Source: Scortum barcoo (Eukaryota > Chordata > Actinopteri > Centrarchiformes > Terapontidae). Taken from it: 64,000 nucleotides of DNA. The translations under genes and the position numbers were made by a program. The notes beneath the pieces are model-generated. The model did not search any database and had not been told where the DNA came from. It saw only the letters and a list, made by a program, of their open reading frames with translations. This document shows, in pieces, positions 11,979 through 23,530 of the stretch (position 1 is its first letter; each line of letters starts with the position of its first letter). The stretch covers positions 25,199,319-25,263,318 of the forward strand of contig CM041539.1 of the NCBI GenBank assembly GCA_023238725.1. The letters are read 5' to 3'.

Positions 11979-13439
11979 CTAGTTTCTCCATACAGGACGT
12001 GTCTTGAAGCTGTCATTACCAACAAAGGCTTTTGTATGAAGTATTAAATAATTCTCAGTAAGTATGTTCAATATTTTTTCCCTGTGTCATTCCTTTTATT
12101 ACACATAACTTAATTTCTGAACTTATTCATTTTAGTTTCTTTGTATGTACGGATTACTTGGGTTGTTAAAACCATCTGGTAAAAAAGCACCTTGAGAAAT
12201 ATATTTATTGTGAAAAATTGTGAGGTGTTCAATACTTACTTTATGTCTGACATATAGAGACAGACAACTAGTCACTCTCACATTCACACTTAGGTGCAAT
12301 ATAGAGTTACCGATTAAAAGGCCTCCAGTAATTTCTCCGTTACATTTGTTACCTAACATTTGTAAAGACATTGACTGAAAGCTTCAAAATCTACAAACTG
12401 GCTGCTTTCATTCTCAGCAGAATTACATAATTCACACATATACAGGCATTAATATATAGACCCTGGTCACAAACATACTGTCTGATATATTGTCATCATA
12501 CCCTTCCCCCTCATACAATATCCACCACCTAATCACAGGCCCACCCCACACATCTGCAGCACCCACCAGCTCTCCCTCTGTCTGCCGTCCAGCACCCTCT
12601 CATCCTCCACTCCCTGCCATTATGGCTAATTTGCCTGCTGCCAATGCTCTTGTCCTCACCATTCACAGAGCAACATTATGGATAAATGTTTTGTTACCAT
12701 GGCACCAGGTACTGGTCGCCCTTGGTAGCCTCTGTGGCTGGCCCATGATTATTATGCCTTTCATAAGCTGGCAATTACATAGAAAGCCTACATCCCAGAA
12801 CCTACAAAATACTTAATGACCTACAATAACACATAATTGCTATAATTGTCATTGTCATTACACGTCCATCAACCACTCACATGGAGCCTTCTGGATGTGC
12901 TAGCTGTATACCTTAGCCAACAAAGAAACACAAAAGACAACTTCAGATATATAATGAACATTTGGGATGAACACTGACTGCTGTTCTCAGTTTCCTTAAG
13001 TAGTAATACTAATTTGTAACTGTAATTAACCTGTTAAGCTCCAGAGTCCCCCAGTTAGTGGACTTTAGAGTTTACATTTTGTTTTTATTTTTATGATAAA
13101 TAAATCTGTTTTACTTTGATTCAAACTTCAGTATTGTTTTCTTTGAAAAATGAATGAAAAAGTCAAAAACTGTTATAAATGTATGCGATGAACACATGTC
13201 ATAGTGACGTAAAAGTGAAATATATACATCAAAAATTTCAAATGGCATATAGATGCTGCCAAAATGTGCTAAAATTACCATATTGGAGATTCCACCTAAA
13301 TAGTCTGTACTAAAACCTCTATAATTTTGCTCTCCCTCACTTTATGAGAATCAGTCTTGGTAGAGATAATGTTCACATATGTTGCTATGCTTAGAGCTGC
13401 AACTGCATCATTTCAAAGAGATATTCATTGTAAAAGTGT

Positions 13440-13453
13440 TTATATATATTATA

Positions 13454-13520
<67 letters not shown>
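13440..13520. repeat. (TA)n microsatellite
   Basis: An almost pure TA run with a short TGTG interruption at 13459-13464, flanked by ATATAC and ATAGATACAC. Confidence 0.95.
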
Positions 13521-13525
<5 letters not shown>

Positions 13526-14586
13526 GATACACACGCATTATTTCTCCAAGTCTTTGGAACTCTTCTGAAGGGATGAACTTCTGTTTTGATGATGTGGTGG
13601 AGAGCACTGTTTAATCAGTCTGGGGCCTTTCCTTTCATTTGCCACTAGTCTGTATATATATTTACAGATGGAAGATGAAGGAAAAACCAACATTAAGTGT
13701 CTTGTAAGGCCACCATAGCCTCAGATATTCCATCATTTGATGTGATTTGATTCAATGATGGTAGTAGAGAGTGCGGTCCAATATGTCGGACCAACACTGG
13801 CCAACTCAAATGAGTTGAGATGCCGTGACTTTGATGGCTTCTGCCACACATCTACTATCAATTGGTAGGCTACTTAGTTTTCTGTTATGATGTTTGATTA
13901 GCGCAACTAACCTTTGTAACTGTTTGTAATGAGGCAACAGCTAATAGTGTTTGCTTCTTTAGCAATCCTCAAACCTCAAATATAAATATAGTTTGTTTTA
14001 CTTTCTTTTTTGTGTGGGTACTGCATAAAGAGACTACAACTTAAAGATGATTTTTCATCTTTTATTTCTAACACACTAATGCAATTCCTATAAGTTTCAG
14101 AAGTAACTATGAAGTAATTGCAGAAACCCCAAATATAAGGCAATAAACTCAACTCCTAATGTGTCTTCTGCAAAGGGAATGATGCCACCCTGTGGGCAAA
14201 ACCACACACTGCAAAAGGTCAGATCTTACAAAACACTCAATGAGTGTCATAGCATCCTGTGTCCTGACTGTTGAGGCAACAAAGCTTTGGTTAGGATTTT
14301 GGTTAACTGTTTATATCATGTTGTGTACTGCAGACTTTTATTAAACTAGGACCATAATATTTTCCTAACCTTTCCCAACTACTGCTAGTGTCTAAACATA
14401 GCCATAAAAAAATGTAATCATTGCTCATTCTCTCAGGCTGATAAGAGTGCGTGCGTGTGTGCGTGCATGCATGTGTGTAATAATGTGTGCCTTTGAGGCC
14501 TGGCTGAAGAGATAGTGTATGATGGATTTCTATCATTGGCCATTTACATTTTCTATATACAGTATATCCAGTACATCCAGAAATAT

Positions 14587-14595
14587 GTGTGTGTG

Positions 14596-14630
<35 letters not shown>

Positions 14631-14631
14631 G
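14587..14631. repeat. (GT)n microsatellite
   Basis: A GT run interrupted once by GTCGTG near its start. Confidence 0.95.
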
Positions 14632-15526
14632 AGTGTTGATGTGGAGTCTGTGTTGGGTATCCCTCATCTCACTATCAGTCTCTGCTAGTGCTTCACTCTC
14701 ATGTGAACCTGCAGCTTGTATTTGTAGCGTGCTGATAAAGCTCCCTTTGCATGTTGAAAGGCCCTTTTGCTATTATTGTTCAGAGGTGGCAGGGACCTAA
14801 AAGTGACTTTTCAAATTGTCAGCAGCACCCTCCATTGCCATCTCCAACTCCTTGCCATGCACCCATTACCTTTCCAGTTTATTTAGACCTTTCACTCCAG
14901 CCATTTCACATGATTTATACTCTCTTTTATCATCAAACGTGTAACAGCGCAAATGTATACAAATTCAAAAAAATCAAATCAAATCAAATTTATTTATTTA
15001 GAGCCCAAAATCACAAACATTGTTTGCCTCGGAGGGCTTTACAGTCTGTACAGTTGTGACACCCTCTGTCCTTAGACCCTCGAACCGGAGTCAGGAAAAA
15101 CTTCAAAAAACCCTTTATGGGAAAAAGAAGAAACCTGAGGAAGAGCCACAGATGAGGGATCCCTCTCCCTGGGACGGACAGACGTGCAATAGATGCCACA
15201 TGTACAGAGAACATCATCATCAATCATATAGGGAATTATACATGCTGAGTTCATGGGTTTAGTCCACGTGTATGAAATGTAATGGAAATGAGTCCGTGAG
15301 TCCAGGTGCATCCTCTAGATGTCCTCATATGGAGCTCTGGGCCACTCGACCTTCTCTCCACAACACAGGCACAGATCATGTCCCTACCAGGCCGGTGAAC
15401 CTCAGACAGATGGACCACAACCAGAATCAGTGAGAAGAACCTGCAAGACTGGAGAGAACAAAGAGGACCGGGGCTCCGGCAGTAACATGCACTTTACAGG
15501 ACATAAGAGTATTCACATTAACCGCT

Positions 15527-15609
15527 TTGACACTTTAACCAATTTAACCAATTTAACCACTTTAACTACTTTAACCAGTTTAACCACTTTAGCCACTTTT
15601 ACCAGTTTA
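15527..15609. repeat. Nine-base tandem repeat in the LINE 3' UTR
   Basis: About nine imperfect units of TTTAACCAN (variants TTTAACTAC, TTTAGCCAC and TTTTACCAG) follow each other without gaps. Confidence 0.85.
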
Positions 15610-15739
15610 TAAGGTGACTCCAGTTTGCACTACTACCATAATAAGAGTAGAGGAAGCAAAGGAAGAGGAAGCAGAGACAGAGGAAGAGAGAGAGAGGTGG
15701 TGCCCGGATGCATCATGGGAGCCCCCTGGCAGTCTAAGC

Positions 15740-16838
15740 TTATAGCAGCATAACTAAGGGCGAGCCTGTGCCCACCCTAACTATAAGCTTTTTATCAAAA
15801 AGGAAGGTTTTAAGTCTATTCTTAAACACTGACACTGCCTCTCGGACCCAGACTGGGAGCTGGTTCCAGAGAACAGGGGCCTGATAGCTGAAGGCTCTGC
15901 CCCCTAGACTACTTCTGGAAACCCTGGGAACTACAAGTAAGCCTGCGTTTTGGGAGCGCAGCACTCTAGTCGGATGATAAGGAGTTATCAATTCATTAAG
16001 ATATGATGGTGCCAGACCATGTAGAGCCTTATATGTGAGGAGTAGGATTTTAAAATCCACTCTAAATTTTACAGGGAGCCAATGCAGAGAAGCCAGTACT
16101 GGAGTAATATGGTCTCTTTTCCTGGTTTTAGTCAGCACCCGAAGCAGCGGCATTCTGGACCAGCTGTAGAGTCTTTAACGACTTGTTCGGGCAGCCTGAT
16201 AAAAGTGAATTACAGTAATCCAGCCTGGAAGAGACAAATGCATGGACTAATTTTTCAGCATCGCTTTGGGACAGAAAGTGCCGAATTTTTGCGATGTTGC
16301 GCAGGTGGTAAAAGGCAGACCTTGAAATATTGCTTAATATGGGTGTCGAAGGACATATCCTGATCAAATAAAACACAGAGGTTCCTTACAGTGGTGCTGG
16401 AGGCCCAGTTAATGCCATCCAGCAAGGCTATCTTAGGAGAAAAACGTGTTCCTCAGGTGTTTCGGACCTAATAGGATCACTTCAGTTTTATCTGAGTTCA
16501 ACAAGCAGGAAATTTCTGGTCATCCAAGCCTTTATATCTTTAAGGCAGGCCTGGAGTTTCAGGAGCTGATCAGTTTTGTCTGGCTCCATTGATAAATATA
16601 ATTGGGTGTCATCAGCATAACAATGGAAATCTATGGAGTGCCTCCTGATGATATTGCCAAGGGGCAGCATATACAAAATAAACAGAATTGGACCTAGCAC
16701 TGAACCTTGTGGAACTCCATGACAGACTTTAGTATGCACAGAGGATTCATTATTAATATGGACAAACTGAGACCAATCTGATAAGTATGATCTGAACCAG
16801 TTTAATGCAGACCCTTTAATGCCAAACAGTTTTTCCAT
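15740..16838 (-). pseudogene. L2-like LINE reverse transcriptase, C-terminal half
   Basis: Visible motifs, N to C: GSALNWFRSYLSDW, GVPQGSVLGPILFILYM (about 16690-16740), then FHCYADDTQLYLS with the catalytic YADD (about 16600-16630). After a frameshift come LVHAFVSSRLDYCNSLLSG (about 16220-16270) and ITPVLASLHWLPVKFR with LTYKALHGLAPSYL (about 16020-16110). It ends near 15785 with KTFLFDKKL. The fingers region and the endonuclease are absent. Style and order match the L2/CR1 group. Confidence 0.88.
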
Positions 16839-17260
16839 TATACATTAACCACATTGTTTTTGTGTGTATGTCTGTTCCTACATCATATTCTGCTCATATC
16901 CCCCAAAAGGCACCGTCCTGTTTTTGACACTACATGACATTTTAAAAATCTATGTCAAGAATACAAAAACACCATAGAATCATCATCATTCCAGTCTGTG
17001 GCTCATTTTAAGCAGAGTTAGGCTAAGGATGTGGCAGCTTAGCTCTGCCTTTACATAAAAACCTCTTTGTTAAATGTGTGAATGGATTGCCTGAAAAGTG
17101 GATTGAGCAATGTGGGTGTGGAATGTGTGGAGACTTTTTGTAGTCTGTGCTTCACAGATGCATGTTGCATTGTACCCTGGTGAAAAACTCTGGCATCCAG
17201 CTATTTATCACATTCTTTGAGGAATTGAAAAATTGTTATGTCTCATCAAGTTTGTTAAGT

Positions 17261-17512
17261 TTCATGTCTGTCACGTTTCTGTTTCCTGTTCTGGCTTGTC
17301 TGTTTTATTTTGAAATTCCTAACTCTCCTCTCGTTTCAGGTCCCTTAACTTCCTGCCCTTGTGTGTTTCCCATTTTCCTGTGAGATTGTCTGCCCCACCC
17401 TGATTGTTTCCACCTGTTCCCCATTACCTCATGTGTATATATTGTCTGCGTTTCCCCTGTCTCATTGCCAGATTGTCAAGTGTATTTTCCTCGTGTCATG
17501 TCATAAAACACT
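17261..17512 (+). repeat. LTR-like repeat, first copy
   Basis: It matches 18884-19130 along most of its length: TTTCATGTCTGTCA, GTTTATTTTGAAAT, TAACTCTCCTCTC, GATTGTTTCCACCTGTT, TCATGTGTATATAT and CTCGTGTCATGTC. A TATATAT box lies at about 17434-17442. Unlike the second copy, it is not followed by the GCATTTGGGTTCACC end. It could be part of an LTR of a non-autonomous gypsy-type element. Confidence 0.65.
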
Positions 17513-18056
17513 AGATGTGATATTACATCATAACTCATTTCAGGGGTGAGAGTCTAGGAGACAGAAGGGCAGGGGCAGAATCAAAGCAAGAGCCGTCTGG
17601 TGGGCTTCCCCATGGATGATCAGGTTACTGAACTGGTTCAGGGGGGTGGGCTGGAGGCCAGCAGTGAAGGTGGATCCCGTCAGGAGGCTGGCGATGGAGA
17701 CGGAACCCTCCAGGAGGCCAGTGAGGACAGAAGATCACCTCAGGAGGGTAACTTGGAACCTGGGGTTGGGGCTTGGGATGATAGCTGGGAACCTGGAGCT
17801 GAAGCTGGTGGCTAGCTGGCTGGGGTGCAGGCCGGAGTGAAGGCTGGTAACTGGGAACCCGAGGCCGAAGCTGGTGGCTAGCAGGCAGGAGTGAAAGTGA
17901 AAAGGTTGGCCAGCTGGGGGGTGGCAGTGGCAGAGGCCAGAGCAGCTAGCATTTCCTCCCGTAATTCGGGTAGCCATCTTGCTAGCTTGGGACACAGGGT
18001 GAAGTTGAGCAGTGCTATGGATAGTGCTGACTTTTTGTGTGGGATACAAATGTCCT
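17513..18056. other. Purine-rich internal sequence between LTR-like copies
   Basis: GGAGGC/CTGGAG-rich sequence with internal near-repeats (CTGGGAACCTGGAGCTGAAGC against CTGGGAACCCGAGGCCGAAGC at about 17785 and 17850; both contain GAAGCTGGTGGCTAGC). The two open frames over 17600-17840 are low in complexity and have no recognisable domain. Confidence 0.45.
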
Positions 18057-18883
18057 GGGGCCTCGTTTATAAACGTTGCATATACGCACAAAAAGTGTAC
18101 AACAATTTCTACGCTGTCTTTGGGATTTATAAAAAACAAACTTTGCGGAGAATCTGCGGTCCTCTGCACAAACATGCCTACGCACATAATCTCCCATAAT
18201 TTCATTTCAAGCATTTCAATGCTTCAGTTTGGGCAGATCTGAGTACATAGTTTCATATATTGTTATCACATCAGCCTGTTGTGCTTCACAATGTGGCCCA
18301 GCTAAGGAATGTGACTTTCCCCTGACGCTGGTGGTCGTGTTGGGCCTGCCACGCACCAGCGTCTGGATGTGATGAGTCAAAAATAAATAAATAAATAAAT
18401 AATCAGCAATTGTTTCAATGTACAGCTTTTATTTTTCCTTAAATTCCGTGGTAACCGGTTGATGGAGCCGATTTTGTCTGTTTGCATCAGTGAGGACAGG
18501 CTGACGAGCTGCAGTGGAGACGCTCATTTGTTCTGCTGCAGCACCAATAACCCCATTGAAAACTCAGCAACTAAAAATGTTTTTATGAGCAAAGTCCCAA
18601 TTGTTTTTGTTTGTTTGTTTTACATAAGTGTAAAGAACTTGAATGCATTTGATTTTCTCTCGTTTTAAACAAGGGGATACAAATCACATGAGCTATGTAA
18701 GTCATCTGTGTCTCATCTGTGTCCCCTCTGTCTCTGTCACTGTTTAAGACGGATTCCCCATTAATCCCTGGCAGCTTTTTAATCAAGAAGGCGTGAGCTA
18801 CATTAATTTTCTTATTTTATCCTTTCTGTTGGTGTCGCCATTGTCATGTTTCGTTCAATGTCCTGTTTGTTTTCTGGTTTTGT

Positions 18884-19245
18884 CTAAGTTTCATGTCTGT
18901 CATGTTTCTGGTTTCCTTGTTCTGGCGTGTCATGTTTTATTTTGAAATCCCTAACTCTCCTCTCCTTTCAGGTCCCTTGACTTCCTCCCATTGTGTGTTT
19001 CCCGCCAGTGTGATTGTCTGCCCCTGCCCTGATTGTTTCCACCTGTTGCCCCTTTCCTCATGTGTATATATAGTCCGCGTCTCGTTGCCAGGTCGTCAAG
19101 TGTATTTCCTCGTGTCATGTCTACGTCATGTCAAGAGCACTTCTGAGATCCAGCCAATTTCCAAGCTTTGTAAAATTGCTTTATTAAAACCTTTAAAACC
19201 ATTCTTGCCTCGAGTCTGTCCTGCATTTGGGTTCACCTGCCTGGT
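18884..19245 (+). repeat. LTR-like repeat, second copy, with TATA box
   Basis: It is the same unit as 17261-17512 but longer. It has TATATATA at 19065-19072, an ATTAAAACC stretch near 19184, and an end of the form CATTTGGGTTCACCTGCCTG that resembles gypsy LTR ends in fish. It is followed at 19258 by an ATG frame. Confidence 0.6.
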
Positions 19246-19257
19246 TGGTTAAGATCA

Positions 19258-20190
19258 TGGCCAAAGACATGGACCCTGCGGACGCCATTGGCACCCAGAA
19301 ACATGGAGAGAGATCATTTCAGATGATCAAGGACTTCGTCGCCATGTACCCGCGCCTGGACCCCGTAGACCAGGAAATACTTGGCGATCTTCCCAGGGTC
19401 TCGGGGAGGCCGATTGGGAGGGCGTCGGTTCCAACAGCGGTTGCCATTCTGCCGTCCAAGTTCCACAACCACAGGGACTGAGCTCGCAAGCGCTACCGCC
19501 ACAGAGACTGAGGCTGAGCTTCATAGTGCCCCGTCAGCCATCCTCGCCGACACGCCGCCTGAGGGGTTCCGTCGACCGCCTGAGGGTTCGCCTCCGTCGA
19601 CCGCCTGAGGGGTTCGACCGCCCGTCGCCTCCGTCGACCGCCTGAGGGGTTCCGTCGCCTCCGTCGACCGCCTGAGGGGTTCCGTCGCCGGTCGCCAGAG
19701 GAGGTACGACTTAGACGCCGTCACTGGCCGCTCGAGGGGTTTTGCCATCGCTGGCCGCCAAAGGGTCTTCGCCGTCGCTGCCGGCCACCACAGGGTCCAC
19801 GTCTTCGTCTTCATCGCCAGTCGCCACAGCGTCTGCATCATCGCAGCCGCCACTGGCCGCCAGAGGGTCTTCACCGTCGCCGCCGGCCGCCAGAGGTTAC
19901 ACGTTGCCATAGCCATTGTCAGTCACTGTCTTTGCCTCTGTCACTGGTCACTCACTGCCACCGCTGGCCGCCAGAAGGTCTTCATCGCCGTCGTCAGCCG
20001 CCAGATGTTCCACGGCTTCACAGCCACCACCAGTCACCAAAGGGTCTTCGCCGCCGTCACAGGCCACCACAGCGTCCACGTCTTCTTCGCCACCGCTGGC
20101 CGCTTCAGGGTCCACGTCTTTGTCTCAGACTTTGGTCTCTGATTTGGGTTCACCTGCCTGGTTCAGCCATGGTCATCATCAGGCAATCAG
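19258..20190 (+). mobile_element. Internal region of LTR-like element: short gag-like frame and GC-rich tandem repeats
   Basis: An open frame from ATG 19258 begins MAKDMDPADAIG and runs about 74 codons to a stop at 19481. The MDPAD start is common in fish gypsy gag proteins, but no further gag signature follows. From 19550 on there are tandem GC-rich units: first a roughly 30-base unit containing CGTCGACCGCCTGAGGGGTT (19575-19690), then looser units of GGCCGCCAGAGGGTCTTC type (19725-20120). GATTTGGGTTCACCTGCCTG near 20145 repeats the LTR end seen at 19228. No pol is present, so it would be non-autonomous. Confidence 0.5.
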
Positions 20191-20377
20191 GTAGAATGAA
20201 TATTAATTAAGGGCGTTTCATTGACTACTAATAGGCAATTATGGGCGTGACATGAAGCCCACAAAAGGTGCGCCACATTTCCAGTTGATTGTGATTTATA
20301 AAGGGAAACTGCCATAGGACGTGTGTGTGCACAGTGTTATAAATCAGAATGTTTTTGTGCATACGCACTCTGGCCCC

Positions 20378-21489
20378 TTGTAAGTTTCCCAATGCCTCCC
20401 CTGCTTCCTCACTGGAGTCTCTGTCCACTCTGTCCATGTTGGTCTGATCATTCTTTTACTTGTGAGGCAAGATTGGACCAAAATGCAGGACGAGACAAGA
20501 CAGGGCTGATGTAGACCACAAAGACCCTAGAACTAACAAAGAACACAATGAGAGGGACAACCCGGGTGAAAAAAAACACAAGAACAGGGAAACATCAGGG
20601 AACAACAGAGGCAGAACCATAACACCAAAGAGGCCACTGAGTCTGGCATCACTTTCTGTGCATCATTATGATGATTGATTAATTAACCTTTACCATTACC
20701 AAGAAGCAGACTAGCTGAGTTCCAAGTCAAAGTTACCTAAACAGATAAGTTATAACCAGCAAACATTTTAGTTGTAATGTTTGGAAGAAAAAAGGAGAAG
20801 TGCTTGTCTCCTCCTGAATCCTATTTATAATAACATTATCTCAAGAAAAATCCAGCAACCACATATGTTACAGTGTACACAAAGTGAAGCCCAGGCACAT
20901 CAGAACTAATTTTACAGATTTTGGACAGAAACATGGAATAACAACCTATCACTCAATCAGCCATGTTATTTAAGGCAGATGGATCGTACCACATGTATAA
21001 CATTGCTGATATTAGGGTTGTGTAATGAGTTATCATTACACAATTCAATCTTTCCTTATCTTACATGTGAGATTAATAGGGATAGGGATGAATAAGGATA
21101 GGGATGCACAGTGATATTGGCACATTATCAGTATCTGTATATATCTGTGTATAAAGCTCTATAAATATTCAACTTTCTTTCAGGATAACATATATGTCTG
21201 TGGTGTGGAGGTTTTTTAAAGTTTCCGAAACAAATTGCAAAGCAATTGCTCAGGGTCAGTCATGCGAGGAGGAGCATGCCTCAGCACTGAGGTATTATTT
21301 GACAGATATTCAGTGCTGTCCCCCATGTCGTAGACAAGAACAGAAATGGATCCCTATTTTATTTCTTATTAGAATAGAACCTTGTTAAAATGGTGACTAA
21401 TAAAGAATTAGGATCCTCTATTTGATTTAAATTACATTCTATTGGTCTAATTAAAGTATAAAAAGATAAAATAGTGACTAAGGATAGTA
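20378..21489. other. Gene-free stretch
   Basis: 20455-20625 is rich in AACA/GGGACAA and resembles LTR debris. A 34-base segment at 20989-21022 recurs exactly at 22776-22809. No gene is supported. Confidence 0.4.
20989..21022 (+). repeat. 34-base direct repeat, copy 1
   Basis: It begins CCACATGTATAACATTGCTG and ends TTAGGGTTGTG. The copy at 22776-22809 is identical over 34 bases; the flanks differ. Confidence 0.9.
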
Positions 21490-21499
21490 TATTTTGGGT

Positions 21500-22130
21500 C
21501 TAACATGGTCTAAAACCTCCCAGTCTCAAGTCTCTGAAGACGAAGCAGGTTTTCCTCAAGAATTTGAAACATCCCCATAGCATGATGCTGCCACCATCAT
21601 CCTTCACTGTGGGGAAGGTGTTCTCGGGGAAAATACAAAAAAACGTTAAATACAAATAACCCTTTCCGTTTTCCCTTTCCAATTTTAGTCTCATCTGACC
21701 AGAGTACCATCTTCCATATGTTTGGGGAGTCGCCCACATTCCCTTTGGCGAACTCCTAACATGCCTTCTTATTTTTTTTTCTTTAAAGCAATGCCTTTTT
21801 CTGGCCACTCGTCCATAAAGCTCAGCTCTGTGGAAGTGGTCCTATGGACAGATACTCCAGTCTCCACTGTGGAACTTTCCAGCTCCTCCAGGGTTATCTT
21901 TGGGCTCTTTGCCTCGTTGCCTCTCTGATTAATGCCCTCCTTGCCTGATCCGTTAGTTTTGGTGGGCGGCCCTCTCTTGGCAGGTTTGTTGTGGGGCCAT
22001 ATTCTTTCCATTTTGTAATAATAGCTTGAATGGTGCTCTGTGGGATGTTCAAAGTTTCAGATTTATAACCCAACCCTGAGCTGTATTTCTCCAGTACTTT
22101 GTCCCTGACCTGTTTAAAGAGCTCCTTCAT
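21500..22130 (-). pseudogene. Tc1 transposase relic
   Basis: The N-terminus at 22130 reads MKELFKQVRDKVLEKYSSGL, then NIPQSTIQAIITKWKEYG and REGRPPKLTDQARR, the paired-like helix-turn-helix of Tc1 transposases. After a frameshift come ITLEELESSTVETG and VHRTT. Nearer 21500 a weak core remains (DGGSIMLWGCF). An A/T-rich insertion at about 21770 (poly-K) and further frame changes destroy it. Confidence 0.85.
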
Positions 22131-22205
22131 GATCTTCAGGGTGCTGCTTGCTTGGTGGTGTCCCTTGCATAGTGATGCTCCAGACTCTGGGGTCTTTCAG
22201 AACAG

Positions 22206-22397
<192 letters not shown>

Positions 22398-22775
22398 TAT
22401 ATATATACAAGATCATGTGACAGACCATGTGACACATATTGCACACAGGTGGACTTTATTTAATTAATCATGTATGTATTAATTATGTGACTCCTGAAGG
22501 TAATTGGTGCACCACTTGCACCACTTTTAAGCTTTTTTATTTTTTAGAATTTTTTAAAACAAGTGGGTTTTTTTGTTTTGTGTTTTTCTTCATTTCAAGG
22601 TACAGGCCTGTATTTCTTATACCTGGTCAAATTCTCTTAAATTAAGGATTTATGTAAAGGATTTGAGGAATAGTGTTTCAGTGAAGGACATATATGTTAC
22701 GGACAGGCAGGTATGAGTTTACTGTTTTGTATCAAAGTTTAGCATCTCTGTGATTTGTACTTTTTATTGCAAATT

Positions 22776-22809
22776 CCACATGTATAACATTGCTGATATT
22801 AGGGTTGTG
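22776..22809 (+). repeat. 34-base direct repeat, copy 2
   Basis: Identical to 20989-21022 and in the same orientation. The two copies bracket the Tc1 relic and the long TA array. Confidence 0.9.
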
Positions 22810-23039
22810 GGACTACTCGTTTCCCAATTTAATGGGAACGTCAGCCCCTGATGGTTCCATTGTCTTTATGGTAAGATGATATTATCAAGACTAATACTTT
22901 CATAACCACAGCATATTATGACAGTTAGCTTCCGGATCTCTTTTGGAACACGAGTCTAATTCATGAAACAACAGTGTAGATGTTATGGCTAAGTTTTAGA
23001 ATTTTAATGGATCCACTAATGCAGACTTAAGAACCAGGC

Positions 23040-23530
23040 GAGAGAGTATTACAGTGAAACCAAGGACTTTAATTCAAACACAAGAGTCACTTAGGCACCC
23101 AGTCCTTGGTGCGGGGCCAATGCACTGGCTGGCACGCTGGACTGGCGGAGCAGCGGGGACTGAGAAGACGCAGGTGGCAGCGCCGGGTAGGCAGGGCTGA
23201 GAGTATGCGGCGATGGGTCCGGGAGGAGGACGAGGAGCTGCAGCCGGGCTGGGGAAGTAAGTGGAAGGTTCTGGGACAGAACAAACAGAAAACACGGTTA
23301 GTCACAGGCAGAAATACCCAAACGAGAGCTAGAGCTGCAGATTACCAATGGTAGCAAAACAGACAGTCTGGCAGGGATTGGATGAAGATGACGGCTTTTA
23401 TTTCGTAGAGGTAGTGGCTTGAGTGGTTTGATCGGCGGCAGGTGTGCAGGTGAGACCAGGTGTGGAAATTATTGACCGCGGGTAAACACCTCGTCCTTGT
23501 CCTAAAGGTTACAGCGTAAGACGACATACT
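23040..23530 (-). mobile_element. LTR-element debris, probable
   Basis: It contains GGACTTTAATTCAAACACAA, G-rich GGCAGGCAGGGCTGAG-like stretches and a CTTTTATTTCGTAGAGG segment, a layout seen at 3' ends of fish gypsy elements read in reverse. No coding motif is visible. The family and exact ends cannot be given. Confidence 0.35.

Larger units (their letters stand above)
10777..12251 (+). mobile_element. Tc1/mariner element, second family
   Basis: The left end carries GGGTAAAATAAGTATTGAAC, and the right end carries its approximate inverse (GGTGTTCAATACTTACTTTA). The ends differ at several places, so exact termini are good to a few bases. A TA precedes the left end at 10775-10776. The transposase inside is broken, and a small LINE-like fragment is inserted at about 11209-11262. 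Confidence 0.85.
10681..12340. repeat. Dispersed fish repeat, interrupted by a Tc1 element
   Basis: 10681-10774 (CATCCATCTATTATCTATAC through GCTGGAGCCAATCTCAGCTG) and 12252-12340 (AGACAGACAACTAGTCACTC onward) line up with the left and middle parts of the fuller copy at 24757-25098. The Tc1 element lies between them, so one repeat has been split by insertion. Confidence 0.7.
12341..14965. other. Gene-free stretch with microsatellites
   Basis: No supported gene. It holds a long TA repeat (13440-13520) and a GT repeat (14587-14631). The 12490-12816 open frame has no domain I recognise and neighbours only repeats, so I do not call it a gene. Confidence 0.5.
14966..16850 (-). mobile_element. L2-like LINE, 5'-truncated, with 3' UTR and TTGAT tail
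   Basis: Read on the minus strand, it starts within RT (about 16850) and runs through the C-terminal domain and a long 3' UTR to a tail of repeated TTGAT units (ATCAA on the + strand, 14970-14990). A second, much shorter copy of the same 3' UTR is at 30527-30722. The 5' truncation and 3' tail are the normal outcome of target-primed reverse transcription. Confidence 0.9.
18057..20377. mobile_element. TIR-type DNA transposon, apparently interrupted by an LTR-like element
   Basis: The left end reads GGGGCCTCGTTTATAAACG followed by a GCATATACGCACAAAAAG block. The right end, inverted, reads GGGGCCAGAGTGCGTATGCA followed by CAAAAA, giving a terminal inverted repeat with a shared GGGGCC and a shared ACGCACAAAAA/ATGCACAAAAA block. 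No transposase is seen. The interior from about 18884 to 20190 is of LTR-element type. A partial relative of the right end is at 10355-10395. The superfamily is not settled. Confidence 0.5.

Noticed and set aside
12490..12816. 108-residue + frame as a small host gene
   Set aside because: No recognised domain, proline/serine-rich at the start, and no splice or promoter evidence.
15527..15609. Possible CRISPR-like array
   Set aside because: Units are nine bases with no spacers, and the genome is a vertebrate.
19521..19916. 131-residue minus-strand frame rich in LWRPA units
   Set aside because: It is antisense to GC-rich tandem repeats; the repeated peptide follows from the DNA repeat.
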